Origin: Candidatus Nealsoniibacteriota bacterium | Lineage (GTDB): Bacteria; Patescibacteriota; Minisyncoccia; Minisyncoccales; PWPS01 | Assembly (NCBI GenBank): GCA_003555075.1 | Contig: PWHW01000008.1 | Location: 1-43,304, forward strand | Direction: 5' to 3' | DNA length: 43,304 nucleotides | Shown: positions 37,553 through 43,304 of the stretch, in pieces | How the letters are laid out: every line of letters begins with the position of its first letter | Position numbering within the stretch: position 1 is the stretch's first letter | Position numbers and translations under genes: made by a program | The notes under the pieces: generated by a model | The model's database searches: none | Told to the model about the DNA's origin: nothing | The model's input: only the letters and a program-made list of their open reading frames with translations

Positions 37553-38455
37553 ATGTCCACTCTTTACACGGAAGCGGAAAGAAATATTTGGAAGACTTAT
37601 CTTTACCTTGTCGTATTTTTTATCCTTATTATTGGAATAGGGTGGCTTTTGAGTTATCTTTTTGAAGCTGTTGCCATTTTATATATAGCGGTCATTCTAT
37701 CCATTGTAATGAGTTTTACCTCTTATTGGTATTCAGACAAGATCGTTCTTTCCATAAGCAAGGCCAAGCCGGTTCAAAAGAAGGATTACCCCGAGCTTTA
37801 TAGGATCACTGAGAATTTGGCAATTGCCAACGGTCTTCCCATGCCTCGTCTTTATGTAATAGAAGATCCTCAACCCAATGCTTTTGCCACTGGACGTGAT
37901 CCGGAGCACGGAGTTGTTGCGGTAACGAAAGGATTGCTTGAACGCTTGGAAAGATCTGAACTGGAGGCTGTGATAGCTCATGAATTGGCTCATATAGGCA
38001 ACAGGGATATTCTTATATCCTCTGTAGTGGTAGTGCTTGTGGGGGGGGTAGTAATAATAGCGGACATCTTCTTTCGAATGGCATTTTTCGGCGGAATGGG
38101 AGGAAGAGACAGGGGGCATCCCATTATCATGTTATTGGCAGTGATCTTTATTGTCCTTGCTCCGCTTTTGGCACAGCTCATGAAGTTTGCCATTTCAAGA
38201 AAAAGGGAATATCTTGCCGATTCCACGGCGGCACTCAACACCAGGCACCCGGAAGCTCTTGCTCGTGCTCTTGAGAAAATAAGCAAAGACCCCAATCAAT
38301 TGAGGTCTGCCAATGATGCCACTGCGCATCTTTATATAATGAATCCTTTTCGGGGAAAGGAACAAAAGAGCTGGTTCCATAAGCTTTTTATGACCCACCC
38401 TCCCGTGGAGGATCGTATAAGCAGATTGAGGGAGATAGATAAAAAAGGAGCCTAA
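37553..38455 (+). CDS. htpX: Membrane zinc protease HtpX (M48 family)
   Basis: HtpX degrades misfolded membrane proteins. The 300 residues contain two N-terminal membrane segments (about 15-35 and 38-56), the zinc motif HELAH (143-147), two further membrane segments (about 153-178 and 190-213) and the third zinc ligand E219 in SRKREYLAD. The C-terminal THPPVEDRISRLR is typical. Together with GroESL just upstream it forms a protein quality-control neighbourhood. Confidence 0.96.
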   Translation: MSTLYTEAERNIWKTYLYLVVFFILIIGIGWLLSYLFEAVAILYIAVILSIVMSFTSYWYSDKIVLSISKAKPVQKKDYPELYRITENLAIANGLPMPRLYVIEDPQPNAFATGRDPEHGVVAVTKGLLERLERSELEAVIAHELAHIGNRDILISSVVVVLVGGVVIIADIFFRMAFFGGMGGRDRGHPIIMLLAVIFIVLAPLLAQLMKFAISRKREYLADSTAALNTRHPEALARALEKISKDPNQLRSANDATAHLYIMNPFRGKEQKSWFHKLFMTHPPVEDRISRLREIDKKGA

Positions 38456-38475
38456 AATTAAAATAAAGATTTTTT

Positions 38476-39027
38476 ATGACACAACAAGAGCCAAAAAAAT
38501 GCCCTTTGTGTGATGAGGGGTTGGAAGAAGTGGATCTTTATGGCGTAAAAGTGGATCGTTGTTCTTCTTGCAATGGCGTTTGGTTTGAAAAGAACGAACT
38601 AAGAAGAGTCAAAGACCGAAAAGAGGAGGATTTGAACTGGATGGATATTGATCTCTGGGAAAGAGAAGAGAATTTCCGCATCTCCAAACAAGAAAGACTT
38701 TGCCCCGCTTGCCAGCTTCCTCTTTATGAGATAAACTATGGTGATTCTGATATAAAGGTTGATATATGTAATGTATGTGAGGGAGTTTGGCTTGACGAGG
38801 GGGAATTCAAAAAAATAGTGAATTACTTAAAAGAAAGAGCGGGGGATAGAATAATGAACGAATATGCAAAGACGTTGATCGAAGAGACTGGAGAAGTTTT
38901 CCTTGGTCCCGAACCACTAGAAGAGGAGATTGGCGACGTCATTACCGTTCTAGGGCTTTTGAAGTATCGTATCGCGGGAAAGCATCCTTTTTTCACAGAG
39001 ACAATATCGAATCTTCCAAAATCATGA
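38476..39027 (+). CDS. Protein with two TFIIB-type zinc ribbons
   Basis: The 183-residue protein has two zf-TFIIB-like modules. The first is CPLCDEGLEEVDLYGVKVDRCSSCNGVWFEKNEL (starting at residue 9) and the second CPACQLPLYEINYGDSDIKVDICNVCEGVWLDEGEF. Each has two CxxC pairs and the C.GVW(F/L) signature. The C-terminal part (about 125-183) is unrecognised. The function of such proteins is unknown. It starts 20 bp after htpX and is probably co-transcribed. Confidence 0.85.
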   Translation: MTQQEPKKCPLCDEGLEEVDLYGVKVDRCSSCNGVWFEKNELRRVKDRKEEDLNWMDIDLWEREENFRISKQERLCPACQLPLYEINYGDSDIKVDICNVCEGVWLDEGEFKKIVNYLKERAGDRIMNEYAKTLIEETGEVFLGPEPLEEEIGDVITVLGLLKYRIAGKHPFFTETISNLPKS

Positions 39028-39072
39028 GCTTGTTTGCAAAAAGGCTTCCTGCTCTTTTGTGATTCAGTAGCT

Positions 39073-39160
39073 GGAGGGTTACGCCTAATTGGCAAGGCAC
39101 CGGTTTGGAGTACCGGCGTGCGTTAAGCACTTGTGGGTTCGAGTCCCACACCCTCCGCCA
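39073..39160 (+). tRNA. tRNA-Ser (anticodon GGA)
   Basis: The sequence forms a class II tRNA. The acceptor GGAGGGT pairs with ACCCTCC, the discriminator is G, the anticodon arm CCGGT/ACCGG holds loop TTGGAGT, the variable arm contains GTGC/GCAC, and the T arm is TGTGGGTTCGAGTCCCACA. The 3' CCA is encoded (39158-39160). Confidence 0.96.
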
Positions 39161-39206
39161 CTACAACCGGAGAAATCTTTTTTAAAAGGATTTATTTTTA
39201 ATCTCA

Positions 39207-40031
39207 ATGGAATACTGTTTTTTGAACGGAGAGATCATTCCCCTAAAAGAAGCTTCTCTCGAATTGAACGATATAGGAGTTTTAAGGGGTTACGGGGTGT
39301 TTGAGTTCTTAAGGGCTTATAACGGAAAACCCTTTTTATTTGAAGAGCACATGAAGCGTTTTGAGAATTCCGCCCGTTCTCTTTTTATAGAACCACCCTT
39401 TCCCAAAGAAGAGATAAAAGATGTTATAAAGCGTCTTATTGAAAAGAACGGAAAAAAGGATGTTAATATAAGAATAGTCCTCACGGGAGGAAAAGCGATA
39501 AACGGAATTGAATTCGACCCGACAAACCCCACATTATTCATTTTATTGGAGGAAGTTATTCCTATTCCTCGGTCTTCTCTTGAAAAGGGGGTAAAATTGA
39601 TCTCATTGGAGTACAAGCGTAATATTCCTTCCGCAAAAACTACCGAATATCTTGTCCCTATAAAAGAAAGAGATAGAATGAAAAAGGAGGGAGCAACGGA
39701 AGTTCTCTATATTGCTGATGGAAAGGTTCTTGAGTGTTCCACCAGTAATTTCTTTCTTGTAAATGAAAAGAAAGTGATAACTCCTGCAAAAGACATTCTT
39801 ATGGGAACTACAAGAGGCTTTGTTCTGGATATTGCTCGGGAATTTTTTGATGTGGAAGAAAGAGATGTAAAAGTGGAAGAGCTTGGATCGGCGCAGGAAG
39901 CTTTTATTACCGCTACCAATAAAGAGGTGCTTCCGGTTACTCTTGTGGATGATAAGACGATTGGAGATGGGAATGTGGGTCCCGTGGCCTCTTTGCTGGT
40001 AAATGAATTCAAAAAAAGAGTTCACTGTTGA
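39207..40031 (+). CDS. Class IV PLP-dependent aminotransferase (branched-chain or D-amino acid type)
   Basis: The 274-residue fold-type IV enzyme begins YCFLNGEIIPLKEASLELNDIGVLRGYGVFE, typical of the family. The PLP lysine is K144 in IPSAKTTEYL. E176 in ECSTSNFF, and MGTTRGFVLD are the cofactor-binding loops. It could be IlvE-like, a D-amino-acid aminotransferase or an aminodeoxychorismate lyase. The motifs do not decide, though the size suits all three. It follows tRNA-Ser by 46 bp and stands alone, without other biosynthetic genes. Confidence 0.88.
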   Translation: MEYCFLNGEIIPLKEASLELNDIGVLRGYGVFEFLRAYNGKPFLFEEHMKRFENSARSLFIEPPFPKEEIKDVIKRLIEKNGKKDVNIRIVLTGGKAINGIEFDPTNPTLFILLEEVIPIPRSSLEKGVKLISLEYKRNIPSAKTTEYLVPIKERDRMKKEGATEVLYIADGKVLECSTSNFFLVNEKKVITPAKDILMGTTRGFVLDIAREFFDVEERDVKVEELGSAQEAFITATNKEVLPVTLVDDKTIGDGNVGPVASLLVNEFKKRVHC

Positions 40032-40079
40032 TTGCAAGTCTTTGTAGCGGTTTTTTGCTCTCGGAGATCTTTTTTCCTC

Positions 40080-40108
40080 TTGAAAAATATTGTTTTTTTC
40101 ATTATAAT
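40080..40108 (+). promoter_or_regulatory. Promoter of the dnaG-rpoD operon
   Basis: TTGAAA (40080-40085), a 17-bp spacer and perfect TATAAT (40103-40108) precede dnaG. The expected leader is about 45 nt. Confidence 0.8.
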
Positions 40109-40158
40109 ACTACTACCTGTTTGGGCGGTCCCCTGTTACCGTTTCCTTTAATTTTATT

Positions 40159-41880
40159 ATGACCGACTCTCCAATTGAAGAAATCAAAAGTAAACTTGAC
40201 ATTGTGGAGGTGGTCAAGGAGTATGTCAATTTAGAAAAGACGGGCTCTAACCATAGAGCCCCTTGCCCTTTTCACCACGAGAAAACTCCTTCTTTTTTCG
40301 TGAATCAATCAAGGCAACTATGGAGATGCTTCGGGGGTTGCAATGAAGGAGGTGATATATTCAAGTTCATAATGAAAATAGAAGGAGTGGAGTTCGGAGA
40401 TGCACTCCGTATGTTGGCAAATAAGGCGAATGTGGAGCTAAAAAGGGAGAGACCCGAAGTAGAGACGAAGAAGAAAAGGCTTTTTGATATTTGCGACCTC
40501 TCAACCCTCTTTTTCGAGAGGCAGCTTCACAATTCCAAAGGAGGAGAGAAAGCCAAGCAATATTTACTTGAGAGAAAGATAAGCGAGGAATCCATAAAAA
40601 AATGGAGGGTCGGTTATGCTCCTACAGCAAAGGATTCTCTTTCTAAGTTCTTGATAGGAGAAGGTTACAATAGAGAGGAGATAAAGGAAGCGGGGGTGGC
40701 GGTCGGAAAAGGTAACGCCATTTATGATCGGTTCAGGGCCAGAATAATCTTTCCCATTTCCAACCTCAGTGGTTTTCCGATAGGTTTCGGAGGAAGAGTG
40801 CTCTTTAAAAAGGACGAAAGGGCGAAATATATAAATACACCGGTGACTCCTCTTTATGATAAAAGTGCTGTCTTATACGGACTTCATCTTGCAAAAATAG
40901 GTATAAGAAGAAGGGGTTTTGCCACTCTCGTTGAGGGTTATACGGACGTTATATTGTGCCATCAAGCAGGGTATGAGAATGTAATATCGTCCTCCGGTAC
41001 GGCAATCACCCTCAAGCAACTTGATATTTTGGGTCGTTATACAAGAAGCATATTCACTGCTTTTGATATGGATGAAGCGGGAGGTTCTGCGACCAAGAAA
41101 GGAATAGACCTTGCTCTTCGTCGTGATTTTGAGGTAAGGGTCATAATGATGCCCGAGGAGAAGGATCCCGCTGATATAGTTTCTCACGATCCAAACAAGT
41201 GGGAGGAATATGTAAGGGGTGCCAAGCCGGTAATGGAATTCTATTTTAAAAATATCCTTTCAAAATACGACCTTTCCGATCCTCGTAAAAAAGGAGAGGC
41301 GGCCAAGGAGCTCTTGAAAGAAATAAAAAAGGTAAAGAACAGCATTGAAAGGTCTCACTTTCTTTCCAGGCTTGCAGAAAGATTGGGAGTCAGCGAGGAA
41401 TCGGTGCTGGAAGAAATGGAAAGAATGGCTCCCGAAGAAAAAGAAGAGAGGAAAGAGGCTGTTTCTGAGGATCATAATAAGAAAAAGAGCGGAGAGAAGA
41501 CCAGAAAAGAGAAGCTGGAAGAGAGGATAGCGGCTGTTTGTGCCAAGAACGAATCGTTTGCAAAGATGGTAAATAAGGAGGATATCTCCTATCTAAGCGA
41601 TAATATTGCAAGCATCCTTCTTTATCTTAAAAAAGAAAAGGATGCTCTTTCCGAAAAAGAAAGAGATTTTTTTGATTATTTATGCCTTCTCCCGGAAGAA
41701 AATGAGACGGAAGACCGGGAAAAGGAGCTTAAAATATGTATTCGTGAGATGAAAAAAGAAAGCATAAGAGAGAAAATGAGGGATCTTGAAAGAAAAATAA
41801 AAGAAGAGAAGGATGAAAAAGAGCAAGAAGAACTTATGAAAAAACACACACATTACTCCCAAGAATTGCAAAAGCTTTAG
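40159..41880 (+). CDS. dnaG: DNA primase DnaG
   Basis: DnaG makes RNA primers at the replication fork. The 573 residues contain a CHC2 zinc domain (C36, H39, C57, C61), a TOPRIM catalytic core (E259 in LVEGYTDV; D303 and D305 in FDMDEAG) and a charged C-terminal region in the place of the helicase-binding domain. The second zinc pair reads CFGGC, with three residues between the cysteines rather than the usual two (CFGC). The C-terminus is rich in Lys/Glu coiled coil. rpoD follows 13 bp later. Confidence 0.96.
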   Translation: MTDSPIEEIKSKLDIVEVVKEYVNLEKTGSNHRAPCPFHHEKTPSFFVNQSRQLWRCFGGCNEGGDIFKFIMKIEGVEFGDALRMLANKANVELKRERPEVETKKKRLFDICDLSTLFFERQLHNSKGGEKAKQYLLERKISEESIKKWRVGYAPTAKDSLSKFLIGEGYNREEIKEAGVAVGKGNAIYDRFRARIIFPISNLSGFPIGFGGRVLFKKDERAKYINTPVTPLYDKSAVLYGLHLAKIGIRRRGFATLVEGYTDVILCHQAGYENVISSSGTAITLKQLDILGRYTRSIFTAFDMDEAGGSATKKGIDLALRRDFEVRVIMMPEEKDPADIVSHDPNKWEEYVRGAKPVMEFYFKNILSKYDLSDPRKKGEAAKELLKEIKKVKNSIERSHFLSRLAERLGVSEESVLEEMERMAPEEKEERKEAVSEDHNKKKSGEKTRKEKLEERIAAVCAKNESFAKMVNKEDISYLSDNIASILLYLKKEKDALSEKERDFFDYLCLLPEENETEDREKELKICIREMKKESIREKMRDLERKIKEEKDEKEQEELMKKHTHYSQELQKL

Positions 41881-41893
41881 TTTTAATAATTTT

Positions 41894-43039
41894 ATGCCTC
41901 AAAAAAAACCCACCGCAAAACCCTCTAAGGAGAAGGAAAATAAAAGCAACGCGGTATCAACAAAAACAAGATCCAAAAAAAGATCCCTTTTCTCTAAAGA
42001 GAAGCTTGAAAAGCTTGACAAGAGAGCTGAAAGAAGAAAGGGAGTGCTTTATCTTTCCGACATATATGAGATCTTTCCTGATACCAAAAAGAACGAGAAA
42101 AAGGAAAAAAAGCTTCTTTCCAGACTTGAAAAGGCAGGCATCAAGATAAAAAAAGAAAGAAGTTTGTTGGATGATAAGGCGGAGAAGGACGCCGACGAGG
42201 TCATTGAGCTCAACATAGACTCTATTCAAAGTTATTTGAAAGAAATAGCAAGCGAACCTCTTTTGGATCCGGAGACAGAGATCGATCTTGCAAAAAGGAT
42301 AGAACAGGGGGATAGAGAAGCAAGAAAACAAATGATAAGAGCTAATCTTCGCTTAGTGGTCTCTATTGCCAAAAAATACATTGGAAGATCTCCAAAGCTT
42401 TCTTTCTTGGATCTCATTCAAGAGGGAAATCTAGGGCTTTTCAGGGCGGTTGATAAGTTTGACTGGAGAAGAGGGTATAAGTTTTCTACTTATGCTACTT
42501 GGTGGATAAGGCAGTCCATCAATAGAGCTCTTGCCGATCAATCAAGAACGGTCAGGATTCCTGTTCATATGGTGGAAAAGATATCAAAATACACCAAAGC
42601 AAGAAAAGAGCTCTTTCAAAGTCTCGGAAGAGAGCCTTCTGCCGAAGAGATAGCAGCGGAAATGGGAATTGAAGTGGAAAAGGTGAGACATATTATAAAG
42701 ATCTATCAAACAGCTACTTCCTTGGAAGCTCCGGTGGGAGATGAGGATGATAGCAGTACTTTAGCTGACTTCATAGAGGATGAGAAGACAGTTTCCCCTT
42801 CGGTAGCTGCTGGAAGAAAACTCTTAAAAGAAAGGCTGGACGATATTTTGGTGGATCTTGACCCGAGGGAAAGGGAGATACTTGCTATGAGGTTTGGTCT
42901 TGAGGATGGCATTACCCACACCTTGGAAGAGGTGGGGCAAAAATTTGGAGTTACCAGGGAAAGAATCAGGCAGATTCAAGCTAAAGCTCTTGAGAAGATA
43001 AGAAAACATAGGCAATTAAAAAAGTTGGAAGGATACTGA
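41894..43039 (+). CDS. rpoD: Primary sigma factor RpoD (sigma-70)
   Basis: The 381-residue housekeeping sigma factor opens with a Lys-rich tail. A short region-1.1-like segment follows at about 48-87 ([14 protein letters not shown]...LEKAGIKI). Region 1.2 is [30 protein letters not shown], regions 2.1-2.4 run through [31 protein letters not shown], and regions 3-4 end with the helix-turn-helix [29 protein letters not shown]. Its operon with dnaG is the classic macromolecular-synthesis arrangement. The strict TTGACA/TATAAT-type promoters in the window fit this sigma type. Confidence 0.97.
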   Translation: MPQKKPTAKPSKEKENKSNAVSTKTRSKKRSLFSKEKLEKLDKRAERRKGVLYLSDIYEIFPDTKKNEKKEKKLLSRLEKAGIKIKKERSLLDDKAEKDADEVIELNIDSIQSYLKEIASEPLLDPETEIDLAKRIEQGDREARKQMIRANLRLVVSIAKKYIGRSPKLSFLDLIQEGNLGLFRAVDKFDWRRGYKFSTYATWWIRQSINRALADQSRTVRIPVHMVEKISKYTKARKELFQSLGREPSAEEIAAEMGIEVEKVRHIIKIYQTATSLEAPVGDEDDSSTLADFIEDEKTVSPSVAAGRKLLKERLDDILVDLDPREREILAMRFGLEDGITHTLEEVGQKFGVTRERIRQIQAKALEKIRKHRQLKKLEGY

Positions 43040-43054
43040 AAGTAAGCAAGAATC

Positions 43055-43082
43055 TTGAAAATTTTTTGAGTTGGAGTATAAT
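43055..43082 (+). promoter_or_regulatory. Promoter of tRNA-Asn
   Basis: TTGAAA (43055-43060), a 16-bp spacer and perfect TATAAT (43077-43082) lie 32 bp before the mature tRNA 5' end. Confidence 0.75.
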
Positions 43083-43114
43083 TCCAATCGGTTCGTACTT
43101 GAATTAGTGCGTAT

Positions 43115-43186
43115 TCTGGGGTAGCTCAATGGTAGAGCGTCCGGCTGTTAACCGGGTGGTTGTCGGTTCGAATCCGACCCCCAGAG
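43115..43186 (+). tRNA. tRNA-Asn (anticodon GTT)
   Basis: A complete 72-nt cloverleaf: the acceptor TCTGGGG pairs with CCCCAGA, the discriminator is G, the D arm is GCTC/GAGC, the anticodon loop is CTGTTAA, and the T arm is GTCGG-TTCGAAT-CCGAC. The 3' CCA is not encoded (GCAA follows). Confidence 0.96.
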
Positions 43187-43226
43187 CAAAGGATAAGAGC
43201 GAACAAGGAAGATTAAGAGCAACAAT

Positions 43227-43255
43227 TCCCGAGAAATTTTTTTCTCGGGATTTTT
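43227..43255 (+). terminator. Intrinsic terminator after tRNA-Asn
   Basis: TCCCGAGAAA (43227-43236) pairs perfectly with TTTCTCGGGA (43241-43250) across a TTTT loop and is followed by five Ts. Confidence 0.92.
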
Positions 43256-43265
43256 AATTTGCATG

Positions 43266-43293
43266 TTGACATATAATAGTCCTATTTTATCCT
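43266..43293 (+). promoter_or_regulatory. Possible promoter for a gene beyond the window
   Basis: TTGACA (43266-43271), a 16-bp spacer and TATCCT (43288-43293) have the same boxes and spacing as the candidate promoter of the SurA-like gene. The gene it would serve is not in the window. Confidence 0.35.
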
Positions 43294-43304
43294 AAAAGTA
43301 GAGA

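Overview
The window looks like chromosomal DNA of a Patescibacteria (CPR) bacterium, most likely of the Parcubacteria. The evidence is indirect. Coding is dense, A/T-rich and Lys/Glu/Ile-rich. Housekeeping proteins are compact and conserved. A monoderm-style type IV pilus locus has no secretin. A CPR-type peptidoglycan-binding module sits inside a solute-binding protein. UGA is used only as a stop, so code 25 is not in use. There are no rRNA genes, insertion sequences, phage genes or CRISPR arrays.

Layout. (1) 1-1693, minus strand: the 5' part of a large membrane-anchored surface protein with a SurA/parvulin-like N-terminal half. It runs off the left edge. (2) 1885-12559, plus: a near-complete type IV pilus locus: pilM, pilN, pilO, a small PilP-position protein, pilB, pilT, pilC, two paralogous six-cysteine pilins, pilD and four minor pilins. 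(3) 12602-15796, plus: ligA and a RodA/FtsW gene. (4) 16026-22917, plus: rpoB and rpoC, each with its own leader. (5) 23036-26329, plus: ftsK and recA. (6) 26336-27483, minus: rpsF-ssb-rpsR. (7) 27599-28933, plus: a phosphomannomutase/phosphoglucomutase, convergent with (8) 28965-34456, minus, read right to left: a holin-4_2-like membrane protein, secG, a family-5 solute-binding protein, tRNA-Leu(CAG), RNase J and trpS. (9) 34705-36759, plus: groES-groEL behind a CIRCE-like operator. (10) 36947-39027, plus: lemA, htpX and a double zinc-ribbon protein. (11) 39073-40031: tRNA-Ser(GGA) and a class IV aminotransferase. (12) 40159-43186: dnaG-rpoD, then tRNA-Asn(GTT) and an intrinsic terminator.

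How the genes work together. PilM/N/O and the PilP-position protein form the inner-membrane platform. PilC with PilB (extension) and PilT (retraction) drives pilus dynamics. PilD processes the prepilins. The rest is core information processing (RNA polymerase, sigma factor, primase, ligase, RecA, SSB, ribosomal proteins S6 and S18, TrpRS, RNase J), division and wall synthesis (FtsK, RodA), protein export and quality control (SecG, GroESL, HtpX), and sugar-phosphate metabolism.

Most interesting signals: a tandem pilin pair in which the second copy has lost the prepilin cleavage motif but keeps Glu5 and all six cysteines; a solute-binding protein with an inserted peptidoglycan-binding domain; a family of A/T-rich inverted-repeat sequences just upstream of groEL, rpoC and rpsR; a perfect palindrome between convergent genes; near-absence of Shine-Dalgarno sequences, with two promoters placed for leaderless or near-leaderless mRNA; and a recA terminator embedded in rpsR. 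All function calls come from reading translated sequence by eye. No database search was run.
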